In this document: one piece after another, positions 12,441 through 30,756 of the stretch
Position numbering within the stretch: the first letter of the stretch is position 1
Layout: each line of letters opens with the position of its first letter
DNA from: Spirogloea muscicola
Lineage: Eukaryota > Streptophyta > Zygnematophyceae > Spirogloeales > Spirogloeaceae
Direction: 5' to 3'
Assembly (NCBI GenBank): GCA_009602725.1
Contig: WELB01000273.1
Location: 23,503-87,502, forward strand
Length of the DNA: 64,000 bases
Notes under the pieces: generated by a model
Databases searched by the model: none
Told to the model about the DNA's origin: nothing
Seen by the model: only the letters and a program-made list of their open reading frames with translations
Made by a program: the position numbers and the translations under genes

Positions 12441-15400
12441 CATTGCAGCCGTGGCGGTGCGCGAGCCCCTCCTGCCGGAGTCGCTGCTGAGCGAGGACGC
12501 GCCGCCGCCGCCGCCGCCGCCACGGCCGCGGCGACAGCCTCAGCCAGCTGCGAGGGCGCCGGAGCCGGCGGACACGTCGTCGTTCCCCTTTGCGCCCGGC
12601 TGCTTCGACGCCCTCGGCCTCTCGCCGCTCCTTTTGGGCCGCCTCCGCGCTTTGGGCCTCGACACTCCTACAGGTCTTGCCATCGAAGGACGAGCGCTGG
12701 TTTTGTGAGTAGCCTGTGATCATTCTGTCGTATCGTTGCAACACCGCAGCCTCTGCAAGCCGGACATTCCATGCCTTAGGACGTGCTCCTCTTCCTGTTG
12801 CAGATGTGCAGGTGGCGGCCACCCCCGTCTTGCTCGAGGGCCATGATGCTGCCCTGCAGTCTTTCACAGGTGCGTCACTTTCGTGGTCGCTCGGACCCTT
12901 GCCTCCTTCGTGCAGGGCCTTCAGGCGCTCTGGGCCTCTTTGTAGACAAAATAACATGCGCTAGCTAGGTGCCCACTGGCAACAACGGCTCACAGCTAGC
13001 TCGTAGTCAGGGTCATGCTTCAGATTCCCATAATCTCTTCGCGTGATTGAGAGCTCCAGCAGGTTAGACTTTCTCAGTGTTGCAACGTGGTCACAACCTG
13101 GCCATGCTTGTATGCTCAGGTCTGCACACTGACCTGTGACCTGTCTCCTGCTCGTCCTGGCCAGGCTCAGGCAAGACCCTGGCGTACCTGCTGCCGATCC
13201 TCTCAAAGGTGGGCCCGCTGTCGCAGGCCGCCCAAGAGCCTCTGCACGGTGCCCCGAGATCAGCGGACAGGCGGGGCGAAGAGAGGGGCATCCAGGCCGT
13301 GGTCGTCGCGCCGTCTAGGGAGCTGGGCATGCAGATCGTGCGGGAGGCCGAGAAGCTTCTCGGGCCAGATGCAAGAGTGAGTCCAGTGCTTTGCTGACAG
13401 TCGAGCAGCCTCGTTTTGACAGGCATTGCAAGGCACATTGGGACCAAGAAGTACGGCATTCCATTCTCCAAGGGATTGTCCAGTGCCGGCTTGTTGGAGC
13501 TTGCAGATTTCTGTGAGGAAGTGTATGCTACAGGTCAAGGATCAGTAGTGCGAGAATTGTCCACGGTTTTCACTTTGGGAGGTGCTGTTTTGCCAGAATG
13601 CAGTCCAACAGCTGATCGGAGGCGCCAACCAGCGGCGCCAGGAGGAATGCCTCAAGGTCCACAAGCCCGCCATTGTCGTTGGCACACCGGGGAGGCTATC
13701 TGAGATCAGCCGCGCCGGCAAGCTACAGGTGCCACTTTGCGCTCATGAGCCATTGAGATTGCCAAACTTGGTCAGGTTTCTGATCGAGTCATGCGACACA
13801 TCTTACATTGCAAATGCGGCTGACCAGTATTCTCGCTTAACAGACTTGGAGTCGAGTGTGTCTCTTCCTCCAGACTCATGGATGCAAGTTCCTGGTCCTG
13901 GATGAGGCTGACCAGCTGCTGTCGCAAAAGTTCCGCCTCGATATGCTGCGCATCTTGGAGCACGTCGGGAGGAGGAGGACTGCAGCCTCGCCCAGCGAAG
14001 GACCTGTACTGGATGCTGAAAGGCCGGCATTGACAAGAAGGTGAGAGTTGACCCTATACTTGTTGTCACGGAATGCACTTGTTGCTTCACTTTCAACATG
14101 CCTTGTCAATGATACTGCCTGATTGCGTCACACCAGCTTTTGACTCTCAAATTAATCAGGCCTGCACGTCCTTTTCTCTAGGGTCGAGAGGCAGACTGTG
14201 CTCGTGTCTGCCACCATGCCTACGGCTGTTTTGGAGGCAGCTGCTCGCTGGGGCCACAGGCAAGCGAAGCCCACAAGCCCTGAGTTTGCATACGCTGACA
14301 AAAAGATCAGATTGCTTCGCTTGCAGCCTGCTCTGATGCTGAGACTGCTGTGCCAATTCAGAGCTGATGAACCGACTTCCGACACCTAACACCTCATCCT
14401 CCCTCAAAACTAAGCTCGGTGTTGTCGAATCAACCTGCACTGTTCAAGAGGAGTCGAAGAATTACTCACGGAGTCTCCTTTTGCAGGCCTCTATTGGTGA
14501 GAGCTGGGTCAGTGGTGGAGGTGGGGGCTAAGCCCGACCTGCCACTCGATGCAAAGGACAATGCGGCCAAGTCCGTGCTGGATGGTGTCAGGGAGAGTCT
14601 GCCTCCAAACCTAGAGCACAGGTCAGCACCCCTGTGTGCAGCGACAAGGCCTGTGCTCAATCAGCTCAAGCACAGCCCTACTGGCAGCTTCATTAGTCAC
14701 GCTCAACGTCTTTCTGGTCTGCGTATAGCTTGTTTTCACGGACACGTGATGATGTGCAGATTGACCTGAAGCTTAAAATGCCTGGATTGTCTACACTGAA
14801 AGTAAAGCTCTTTTCTGCAGGTACATCACTGCGCCACAGAGACACCGCGTGGACGTGCTTCGGAAGCTGATCCATGCCACTGATGCGCAGTCAGTCATCA
14901 TATTCATGAACTACGGCAAGCGGCTGCAAGATGTGGAGCACAAGCTGGCAGCCCGGAGCGTCAGCGCGGGCACGCTGCACGGTGGCCTTGACAAGGTTGC
15001 CAGACAGAACGTCCTCTCGGCTTTCCGGTGAGATGCGAAGAGTCCGCCGCCCCACATGTCCCATACTGCGTTGAGCCATTCTTGCAAGAAGGTCACCGCA
15101 TGCCTCTTTTGGTTCTGCTCACGGATCATTGCCTCTTTTGTGACTTCACCCTGGAAGCAGACCTTTGCAACTCACAAGCAAATCTCCTGGCTACTCAGCG
15201 TTGTGGCACACAGCTCTGCACCAACACACCAGGCATCATATTTGAATAAATGTTCCTTGTCTTGCTTCTGCAGTGATGGCAGAACGCGCGTCCTGTTGGT
15301 TAGCGATGTGGTTGCCCGAGGCCTGGACATTACAGCCTGCGACCTTGTAGTGAATCTGGAGCTGCCAACTGATGGTCTCCACTATGCGCACCGCGCCGGT

Positions 15401-15562
15401 CGCACAGGCCGAATAGGCAAGCGCGGGACCGTGGTGACCATCTGCGAGGAGGCGGAGGGCTTCGTGGTGCAGAAGTTTGAGCGGCAGCTCGGCGTCCGCA
15501 TCCAGCGTGCTGAGGTCGTGGATGGCCAGCTGGTCGGGTATGAGGGCCGCATGAAGTACTGA
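12441..15562 (+). CDS. DEAD-box RNA helicase, plastid RH58/RH47-like (5' end unresolved)
   Basis: This is an ATP-dependent RNA helicase. Motifs appear in order over several exons: PCFDALGLS-like Q-motif region near 12598, VQVAATPVLL near 12806, motif I FTGSGKT split by an intron (12870 / 13165), Ia APSREL near 13308, GG near 13615, GTPGRL near 13680, DEAD in FLVLDEADQLL near 13890, SAT near 14200, IIFMNYGKR near 14898, HGGLD near 14980, VLLVSDVVARGLDI near 15290 and HRAGRTGR near 15390, ending GYEGRMKY and TGA at 15562. Similarity in memory is to Arabidopsis RH58 and RH47, which are organellar. The exon from 12441 is Pro/Arg-rich. No convincing ATG exon is visible between the gap and 12441, so the start is probably lost in the gap. 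The motif Ia variant SREL replaces the usual TREL. Confidence 0.9.
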
Positions 15563-16411
15563 GGTTGCAGCTGCCGTCGCCCACATTGGCCGGTTGGGAC
15601 TCGCTAGCGCAAGAGCCTAAGTGGCGGGCAAGGTTTGCAGGTGGATGTGCCAATACACAACAGAAATTAGCTCAGACGAACCGCAAGGAGCTCGTAGTCG
15701 AGCACCCCAGCAGCTTCAGTGCAGCGCACCAACTTGTTGGTTTCATGGCCGACTTATCTGCCGAGCGGCTCCCCATGCACTTTGCTGGCCACACTTGCAA
15801 GGCGCAGGCCGCCGCGGAAGGGGGGAAAGGAAAGCACAGTACAAGACAGTGACAAGGAGCAGCCCCACCTCAATGGTGCCCCGCTTCACTGCCGCTGTGG
15901 TTGCCGCTGCCACCGGACGCGCCCTCCTCGTTCAGCTGTCGGGTCTTCTCCCGGTTGATTGCGTTCACTCGCGAGTACTGGATGTCACAGGTGCATGCAA
16001 CGTGGCAGGCCATCAGCTTTAGAGGGGTGCAGACCCTGCTGCTGTTGGAGCTCCTGACTGCTGAGATTGCTCATGAAGGCCTTCAAGGGAGGTCATAGAG
16101 CCTTGGCAACCCCATCATCCGATGCCTTGCGGCGATGCAGGACGAAGGGCGAGAGCAAAACCGGGGAGGGGTGGGGGGGTGGAGGGGAGCGGAAGAGGAG
16201 AGGGCACTGGTGTAGGAAAGGGAGAGGGGGCGGACAGAGGTATGCTCGAGGGAGCACTAGTCCAAGAGGACGAAGAACAGAGGAAGCAGAAGAGAAGGGG
16301 ACTTGTAAGGACGGGGTTCTGAAAGGGAGCAAGAGGGACAATGGGGGAGAGAGAGAGAGGGGAGGGGTGGGGCGAGGGAGAGAGGGGGGGAGGATGGGAG
16401 GGAGGGAGGGG
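15563..16411. other. Intergenic; purine-rich low complexity
   Basis: No gene is supportable. 16130-16411 is a G/A-rich low-complexity tract with one N at 16416, directly beyond the 3' end of the minus-strand LINE tail. 15563-16100 shows nothing recognisable. Confidence 0.6.
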
Positions 16412-16640
16412 AGGGNGGCGTGGGCAAGGGAGCGTTGAAGCGATACGGCCAGGCGCATGCGGAAGACTTGTGCGAGCGAACCCGCGGCGTTGAAGCCGGG
16501 CATCGCCCCTGGCAGACCCGGCCGCCGGTCAATGGCCTGGCGGGCAGGCCGCTGAATGAGATCCAGCCAGCGGCTGCCGAAAGCCCCGTGTACATCCATC
16601 GCCAGGGCCGCGAATTCATCCCCCATCAGGGTTTAGGGTT
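16412..16640 (-). mobile_element. LINE (non-LTR retrotransposon) C-terminal fragment, copy 1
   Basis: Read on the minus strand this encodes a tail ending SLAQVFRMRLAVSLQRSLAHA, after WLDLIQRPARQAIDRRPGLP. The same tail, at both DNA and protein level, recurs at 22740-22960 (minus) and 37701-37815 (plus). It resembles the C-terminus of green-algal LINE polyproteins. The copy is severely 5'-truncated and followed by purine-rich sequence instead of the family's 3' region. Confidence 0.7.
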
Positions 16641-17289
16641 TATGGGTGATCAGCATATTTTCGCTCCTTGAAATAGGGGCTGGGGAAGGCCAGCCCAAAG
16701 CCCGGAAAGCAGTCCCCTTGACTAAAGACACAGGCTGGCTGTTCACAGCCCTTGCCCCATCAGTGCCCTTGCCCTTGCCCCCATTGGGAGAAGCCACACC
16801 TTCGTGCCCCATCAGTCAGAGCCACTTTCCTGCTCCCCAACGGCCGCATCCTCGCTTGTCAGCGGAAGCTTCGGAGGGGGGCCCACCTCCTCTACGCCAT
16901 GTGGCGCTTGGCGGAAGAGCGCCGCCGCCACGTGGCGTTTGCGGCTCGTCAAGGCGGCCCCAAGAATTTTGAGTGAATTGCCTCCGCATGGCAGGCTGGT
17001 AACCGGTCTATCCGGCTGAGCAGGGGATCGCATTAGTCGACGGCATCTGCCGTTTGGGCGGGCCCCCATCTTCAACCCGTCAACCCTGCGGCCGCGACCC
17101 GCCAGCCGTTAGCAAGACCCCCCCCCGCTGCGCCAGACTCCGCCGTCCACGGCGCCGCCGCCGCCGCCGCCGCCGCCGCCATTGCCGTCAGTGCCGCCGC
17201 TGCCGCCGCCGTCGTGCAGCCGTGGCGCTGCCGCCGTCTGCGCTGGACTCTGAAGCCCGCCGCCGCCGCCGCCGCCGTGGTCCTGGCAG
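16641..17289. other. Spacer with repeat fragment; possible missing 5' exons of Sec63
   Basis: 16676-16815 contains copies of the GGGCTGGC...GCAGCCC repeat. 17100-17280 is CCG-rich. Sec63 of plant type has about 60-70 further N-terminal residues (membrane segments) that I could not place; they may lie here in short GC-rich exons. Confidence 0.4.
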
Positions 17290-20200
17290 GTCGGGCGGTT
17301 CCTGTCGCCCGCCAACGTGACGCTGATCGTGCTGTGGGCCACCATGGCGGCGCTCACGTACTACATCGCGCTCGTCACCAAGGAGGTCTGCCGCCGCCGC
17401 CGCCGCCGCGCCTGCCGCCGCAGCCGTGCCCTGCCCGCCTGCAGCTCGGCACGGTGGGGCCTCCCAACGAGGCCTGCCTGTCCAGAGCGCCGCTCTCGTC
17501 CAAGCCGCCGCCGCCAGCGCCGCAGCTGCCCAATACAGAGCGACGCTGGCGACTGCGCGAGCTCCTCCTGCACCAAGATTGCTGGCTGTGGACGTCGGCG
17601 ACTTGCTGCAAGGTTGGATGTCCTCGGCGGTGCTGACACGTCACGGCCACCGCTGGGGCAGGTCCAACCATTCGAGCCGTACTCCATCCTGGGCCTCGAG
17701 GTCGGCGCGTCGGACTCGGACATCAAGAAGTCGTACTACAAGCTGTCGCGCCAGTACCACCCCGACAAGAACCCGGACCCTGGTGCGAGCCGGACATGCC
17801 ACTTGGGCTCGCGCACGGCGCTCTGTTGCAGTGTCTTGCAACCGCAGCTCTAACGGATGATATGAGCCTGTGCCTGCCCTCTACTTGGTCAAGCTCCCAC
17901 TGGGCCAGCATCTCTGATCCGAAGGACTGGCCCTCGCTGTCTCGCGCTGTCGTGCGTACGCAGAGGCGGAGAAGTACTTTGTAGACTTCATCTCCAAGGC
18001 GTACCAGGCCCTCACCGACAAGGTGGCCAAGGAGAACTGGGAAAAGTACGGCCACCCGGACGGCCGGCAGGTGCGGTGGGCGCGTGGCCTGTCCTGGCTC
18101 TCATCGTCGTCTTCTGCCAGCTGCCAGCGTCCTCGCTGCCGTCACCCCTGCCTGCAGCTGTGGCTGGATCCTGACAACGCTTGGCTTGGCTGCACGGCCT
18201 GCAGAGCGTGAGCATCGGCATAGCGCTGCCCAAATTCATGCTGGACTTTCAGGGCCAGCAGGTGCGTTGCCGCAGTGCTCACAGACTTGGGGCAGCTCTT
18301 CACTCTCTCAGAAGTATGGTGTCTCAGGGGCGTGCCTTACACTTCACTCCTCGTGCTTTGTGGCTGTCTGATTGTAGTGATTGATCGTCCTTAGGTGCAG
18401 CGCTAGGGGTCACCCTGCGCGTGCCACATGTCCAACGAGGACGCCTTATATCTTGGTTCTGGCTCTGAAAGGCCTGCGCTTCAGTTTTTGGGGCTGGTTG
18501 AGAGGGAGTTTGTCACGCCACTTGCAACGGCTGTCCTGACAAAGGTGATCGTATCCTTCCTCAATGCAGGGCGCATATCTGCTACTTGGCCTCGTGGGCC
18601 TCGGCATCCTGACGCCGCTCCTTGTTGTGGTCATCTTTCTCTCGCGGTCTGCCAAGTACACGGGCAACAATATCATGCAGCAGACTGTGATCAACTACTA
18701 CCACCTCATCAGGCCCTCGCTTGCGCCCAGGTGGGCGCAGCTCGACTGCTTGCTCTATGCATCGCTGTAATTCATGTCTAGCAATTACTTGGGCTTCAGT
18801 CGAGGGACTGACGGCGTTGCTGCTCTGACTGCGGCTCGTCAGCAAGGTGCTTGATGTGCTCCTCAAGTCGGCTGAGTTCCTGGAGATGCCTGTCCGGCGG
18901 GGTGACGAGGAGCCGCTTGTACGCCTCTTCACACTCGTGCGCAGCGAGCTCAACCTGGATCCAAAGAACCTCAAGCAGGAGACCCTCAAGTTCTGGAAGC
19001 GACACTCTGCCCTCGTCAAGGTCCGCCGGTCTCCCACAGCTCTTACCGCCTACCGTGGTACTGGTCAATGCTTAATATATTAGATTAGGCGCCAAGGTGG
19101 CAGCTCACTTAGCAATCATGGCTTCACCCCAGCAATTTTGGAAGATGCTGATAACTCAAGATGATGGGTGCTGGGATGGCAGGCGGAGCTGCTGATGCTG
19201 GCGCAGCTGACACGGGAGGGCGCCAATGTCCCCAAGGTCCTCCAGGCGGACTTCCAGCAGATGCTCAAGCTGTGCCCCCGCCTCTTGGAGGAGCTCATGA
19301 AGGTACAGATTGCTCCAGTGGTGCAGTCACATCATGCTCGCATCTCTGGCGTCAAGTACCTGCTCTGCCGTCATCAGGTGGTGGATAAGGCTTGTGCATG
19401 TTGTGCCCCTTTGCATGCGCAGATGGCGGTCATGCCGCGCATGAGCCCATTCGGGTGGCTCAGGCCGGCACTTGGTGTGCTGGAGCTGTCGCAGAGCGTT
19501 GTGCAGGTGCGACTTCGGAGCTTGCAGCAAGCGCCTGCTTGTGCTCCTGGCAGGTCCTCTGTCGCCTACACTGAGGCGACCAGCTTTGGATCTGACTGCT
19601 TCCAATGACAAAGGGCTTGCCGTTCCCATGACATGTCTGAGCTAGACACTGTAAGGAGTGCTTGTGCTCTGCAGGCTGTGCCGCTTAGTGCTAGAAAGAC
19701 GTCCGAGAAGGCAGGAGCCGGAGGCTCTGAAGGCATCGCCCCCTTCCTGCAGTTGCCCCACGTTGACGAGACTGTTGTGAAGAAGCTCGGGCGCAAGGTC
19801 AGCTTACTTAGAGAAGACACTGGTGTCACATCTTGTCGATCTGCTAGGAGCTCATGTTGATTGTGCCACAGGGTTGCTGGTTGCCTTTCAGCAGGGCTAA
19901 CTGTGACCATCTTCCATTGGCATGTGTGTTTGCTTGAGCGGAGCAGAAGGTTAGGACGTTCCAGGAGCTGAAGGACCTGCCAGCGGAGGAGCAGCAGGAG
20001 GTCCTGACAAGCACAGGAGGTTTGACCTCGGCAGAGGCCAGGGATGTGGAGGCCACGCTGGACATGATGCCCATCCTCACGCTGGACGCATTCGTGGGCA
20101 CCGAGGGCGAGGAAGATGGCATTCAGGTGCTGCAAGTTCCGAGTGAAGGACTCCGTAACAGGAGTACATCAGTTGCTGCTGTTCCATCGGCTATTGTGCC

Positions 20201-21299
20201 TCACACCCTTGTGCATATGAAGCAACGTACTAAGGAGTAGGCAAGATGCTGGCAACTTGCAATCTACAGGAGGGTGACATTGTGACTCTCAAGGTGTGGA
20301 TTCATCTCGAGCGGCCATGTGGGCTCGTAGAGTGCTACCCGCACTGCCCATACTTCCCGTACCCAAAGGAGGAGCTCTTCTGGCTACTCCTGGCTGACAC
20401 AAGCCAGAACAGGTACAGGCCTTGTCATAATTCATCAAAATTTGATTGATGACAGATTGCAAGCGAGACCATTTCGCTTTGGCTGGTTGAAATGGATAAT
20501 CAAGTAGGTATTTGGGCTAGCTCAGGCACTGTGGGGTGCAAGAGCTGACGCACTTGACATGGTGCGGACTTGCAGCGTGTGGGTCTCGCAGCGGGTAACC
20601 TTCATGGACGAGGGTGCTGCAATTTCTGCTGCCGCCAAGGCAATTGGTGAGATGGAGGAGGGAGCAGGGAAGTCAGACGCAGAGGTTTTGATTGCGGTCA
20701 AGGCCGCCACGGAGCGCGTCAGAGGCGGATCTCGCCTAGTCATGACCAAGTTCCAGGTAGGGAGGAGGGGGGTGGACCACAGTCCTCTTCGTGCATTCAA
20801 GTGCTTGGAGTGGACACTGCTGCTCCAGTTGCTGCATGGTCCATGACCATCGCGGTTTGCCGACTTGCAGGCACCAGAGGAGGGGCTGTATACCTTGACG
20901 GTGTTCTGCCTCTCCGACTTTTGGCTGGGCTGCGACAAGAAGGTGAGCATCAAGCTGAAGGTGGGGAAGCGAAGCCGGGCAGGGACGCGTGCAGCGGTGG
21001 CAGCGACCTCAGAGGAGGACCGGCTGTTGGAGGATGGCGAAGAGGATGAGGCGGAGGCTGGCCTGGAGGAGGAGGAGGAGGAGGACGACGACGATGACGA
21101 GAGCGAGTACAGCGAGGACGAGGAGGAGGACGAGGTGGAGCCAGAGAGGGAGAGCGGGGGCGCAAAGTCCGGGGCGACAAAGCCGGCGGCTGCTGAAGGG
21201 GCAGAGGACAGAGCTAAGAGGCGAGATGGGTCGGCGAGCGCGTCGTCGGCTGTGGCTAATGGCGAGGTTGAAGAGGATGGTACCGATGACGGAAGCTGA
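17290..21299 (+). CDS. SEC63: Sec63 / ERDJ2, ER translocon DnaJ-Brl protein (N-terminus incomplete)
   Basis: Sec63 is an ER membrane J-protein that recruits BiP to the Sec61 translocon. Visible in order: a membrane segment [21 protein letters not shown] (17302-17364), the J domain with [20 protein letters not shown] and the HPD signature (YHPDKNPDP, near 17757), [15 protein letters not shown] and KYGHPDGRQ near 17970-18070, [13 protein letters not shown] near 18220, a second membrane region [19 protein letters not shown] near 18572 and [19 protein letters not shown]. The Brl/Sec63 domain follows with [79 protein letters not shown] and [17 protein letters not shown]. It ends in a strongly acidic Glu/Asp tail (21050-21150), TGA at 21299. 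Order and blocks match Arabidopsis ERDJ2. The first exon(s) are not identified. Confidence 0.93.
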
Positions 21300-22600
21300 G
21301 ACAGCTGCTGAGGCTCTCCGCGGTCAAAGGGGCTACTCACAGATTAGTGGCCCACTGAGCTCTCAATGTGTGTCGGACGGATGTCCGGGCGTGGCCTGGG
21401 CTACCTGATTTTGCACTGGTTTCCGCTGCAACTTGGATGTCACGGAAGCCTGGGTCTTGCAGCGCTCTTTCTGGGATACGGGGGAGAATTTGAGCTCTAA
21501 GGAAGGGACGAGCGGCGCCGTGAAAAAGAGAAGAATGGCCGAGAGATGACTGGCGTGGCTCTATGCTTGTTGAGGGGCGTGACTATGCAAGTCCGACTTG
21601 GACATGAGTGGGAACTGGGAGGGAGTGGTGTTGCACGAGAAATGGCCGGCCCTGCTGGAGGTGGAGGTCTGAGGGGGCTGCAAAGGCGGCGCCGCGTTTA
21701 ATAGCCTTATTCAGACCATTGTGCAAGGTCGGTTGCACCTTTTTGGGTGGCAACAGCCCATGTGACTGTCACGAAGAACCACTACAATGCATCTTCTGTA
21801 TAGTGCTGCGAGCACTGGCGCTCTATAGGTGCCTTGCCTGTGCCTGGAAGGCAGGCTCATGCATGCAGTCGACAGCCAGAAGTAGAGGATTTCCTGGAGG
21901 GGTACAGGGGCACAGTGGCTGTGGGACGTCCAGCCGAGAACCATCACGTATAAAGCTCCCCGAAGAAGCAGCTCTCCCAAAGGGGCGAGGGTGTTGAAAT
22001 GCCAGCACACAACAATGTGAACGCCAACAGCTGCCCAGAGGAGAGGGGGGCCGCAGGGCGGCCAGCCTGTAGAGAGAGAAGCACCGTCAAAGGGAGGCGG
22101 TGGCTTGAGAAGAGAGGTGGCTCTTCCAAAGGGAGGCAAGGGCTGTGAACAGCCAGCCCGAAAGAAGTTGACCAAAAAAAGAACGCGAACAGCTGCCTAG
22201 AGGAGAGGGTGGCCGTAGGGCGGCCAGCCCATAGAGAGAGAAGCTCTGTCAAAGAGAGAGAAGGCGCGCGGAGCGCATAATATGAAAGGGAGGCCAATTC
22301 AAGTCAATACATTGTTCTGTCAAAGGGAGACGGTTGCTGTAGAAGAGGCAGGAGAAGGCGGCCAGCCCAGCAGAGAGAATGAGAGGAGCTCTGAGGTTGT
22401 GAGAGGCCTGCCCACTGAGATTAGACACGGTCCAGGTACAAGCCCCAATGCGGATCAGACAAGAAGTGGCTCCCCCAATGGGGTCAAGGGCTGTGATAGA
22501 AAGCATTGCTCGCCCGCAGAGGGTAGGGGCTGGGAAAGGCCAGCCCAAACAAGAATGGACAAGGCCAAAGAGCCAAAGGGTGCCGAAAAGAACAGCACAC
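21300..22600 (-). repeat. 3' region of a LINE family, with internal tandem repeats
   Basis: On the minus strand, 22570 down to about 21850 is a series of units around GGGCTGGC...CAGCCC...CCCTTTG.AGAG. A block of roughly 75 bases (core GGCAGCTGTT.GCGTTC) occurs twice, about 165-170 bases apart (near 22190-22260 and 22020-22095). It lies immediately 3' of LINE copy 2 in the same orientation. The same units recur elsewhere next to LINE tails. 21300-21850 beyond Sec63 shows no gene. Confidence 0.6.
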
Positions 22601-22602
22601 AG

Positions 22603-23934
22603 CTAGACACGACGCGACTGCAGATGGAAGCTCAGTACCCACGAGTGAGCAGCTGCAAGTCCGAGTAACTCGCAGCTGGGAAAGAGGCACTCAGTCGAGA
22701 CCCAGAGGCAGCAGCCATGGCGCGGCCTGCTCGCGAGTGGACTGCGTGCCAGGGAGCGCTGGAGAGAGCGGAGAGCCGCATACGGAAGACCTGTGCGAGC
22801 GAAGCGGCAGCATTGAAGTTCGCATCTCCCCTGGCTGACCCGACCGCCGATCGAGGGCCTGCCGAGCAAGCTGCTGCAGGAGGTCCAGCCAGTGACTGCC
22901 GTAGGCCCCGTGTACGGCCGCAAGTGCTGCGATTCATCCCCTCCAACCGGGTGATCCGCGTACTTGCACTCCTTGCCACGAGCCTCCGTGCCGACCGAGT
23001 GCCCTGCTGTCGACGCCGATTCAATAGGGCTGGCGGAGTTGACGCAGTCAGTAGTCACTACATCCGCAATGATGCGGGGACGCCCTCCGGGCGGGATGGC
23101 GACCAGGTCAGCGCGCCAGGTGTGGAGCTGCCCGTCTGCGCCCAGCTGGATGGCCATGACTGATGGGCTTTCCACCGCGACGGTGTAGCCCGCCTCCAGG
23201 AACACACCATGCATGGCGTCCCGCAGGAGGTCGTGGGAGCCGGTCCTCTCACCTCCGTGCGCACAGTCTGTGAGCATGTGTGCAGCCAGCTCCGCAGCGT
23301 CGGCGTGGCGGGCTCCGCATTCGCACTGCACGACACCGACGTGGCAGGGAGGAAGGAGGCCCAGGAGCCGGTGGACCGCCGTCCTGAAGACCGCGTCGGG
23401 CATGGTGAGCGCAGCGTAGATCGGGAGCGCGGTAACCACGCCGCCGCCCTGGGGGAGGAAGCCGACAGGAGCCGGGCGCGCTGTCGCAGGTCGTGCTGAG
23501 GAAGGAGCTCCACCGTCATGTCGAAGGCCACCTGCTCCGCCAGCGCCATGTAGCGTCCCTGGGCTCGCAGGTCGGGGCTGTAGGCGAGGTGCACGAATGG
23601 GACGGCCTGCTCCGACAAGGCGGGGTGTGTCGCCAGGAGCCCATCGCGGGCAGACCGGAGGGCTGCCTGGAACGGGGAACGGGCCAGTCTCCACTTCGGC
23701 TGCCGCCGGCTCCAGGGCGCGGGTGCCGTGGACGAGGAAGCGCTGGCAGAGGGGGGCGGCGACCTGCGCCCTGCTGCCGAGGTGGGCCGCCTCACAAGGC
23801 GCAGGCAATTGGGTGGCAGCCCAAGGAGCCGCCCAAGCCGCTGTGAGAAGCCAGCCCCAGCAAGGAAATTGACAAGGAATCACAGAAAGCGGAAACCACT
23901 CGGCAAAACGCGGGGGGCTACTGCAGATGCGCAC
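22603..23934 (-). mobile_element. LINE copy 2: polyprotein C-terminal part, frameshifted
   Basis: The minus strand encodes the end of a non-LTR retrotransposon polyprotein. One frame (23795 to about 23440) gives RYMALAEQVAFDMTVELLP and RQRARLLSASSPRAAAW. After a frameshift the other frame continues VTALPIYAALTMPDAVFRTA, then a zinc-knuckle-like CECGARHADAAELAAHMLTD with following C and H, SHDLLRDAM, and ADLVAIPPGG...IIADVVTTD...KECKYADH. That last block resembles a restriction-like nuclease or a conserved domain of algal LINEs. The order is familiar from green-algal LINE proteins. The frameshift and missing 5' part make it a dead copy. The domain assignment after the zinc knuckle is inference. 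Confidence 0.7.
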
Positions 23935-24562
23935 TCATTGACGGCCCGAGGAGTGGCGCTGGAGTGGCGGCCATGGGGGAGGGGGGAGGTGGGGGGGGGG
24001 TCCGCAGTCGCCATAAACCCCCCCCTAAATCCCACCCGCCCCGGTGGGCGCCAGAGGAGAAAAAACACTGGCCGGAAGCCGGGCGGGGCGGGGAGGGTTT
24101 GAACCTGGACCTCATCCATCCCACGTGGCGCCCTATCGCCAGTCGGCGGGCACGCGTGGGCCGCGCGCCCCCTCGAGTGGGGGGGAGGGGGTCAACGCCG
24201 CGTCAAAGCGGGGGGGCCTCCGCCGTCCGATTCTCCCACTAAACCTCAGTGGGTTAGGCGGACGGCCCGCCGTCGGCTCGGGGGCCCCCTGCTGGCGGCG
24301 CCGCCGTCGGGGGTGGCCGTTTGGGTAGATGGGGCCGGAACGGTGGGGCGGGCCACGTCTATGATGGCAAAGGGCCGGCGGCAGAAGGCACCTCCCCCGA
24401 AGCCGCACGGGGGGGTCCGCCAACGCCTCATGATGGCACATCCAGACGGCAGCCCCATCCCCCCATGCTGGCTGCCACGCTCCCCGCCGCGGCCCTCGGC
24501 GGCGGCGGCGATGGCGATGGCGGCGCGCACGGCGGCGGCGGCGGCGTCNGGCCCGGCGGCCG
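23935..24562. other. GC-rich spacer upstream of HD-Zip III, with a candidate Pol III unit
   Basis: No gene is supportable. On the minus strand 24130-24143 resembles an A box (CTGGCGATAGGGCG), 24096-24106 a B box (GGTTCAAACC) and 24060-24065 a T6 terminator, which is the layout of a tRNA-derived SINE. It does not fold as a tRNA, because the acceptor arms do not pair. Confidence 0.3.

Positions 24563-30756
<6,194 letters not shown>

Noticed and set aside
21711-22548. Minus-strand open frames of 100-150 codons in the repeat region
   Set aside because: They follow the repetitive LINE 3' region; the peptides simply mirror the nucleotide repeats.
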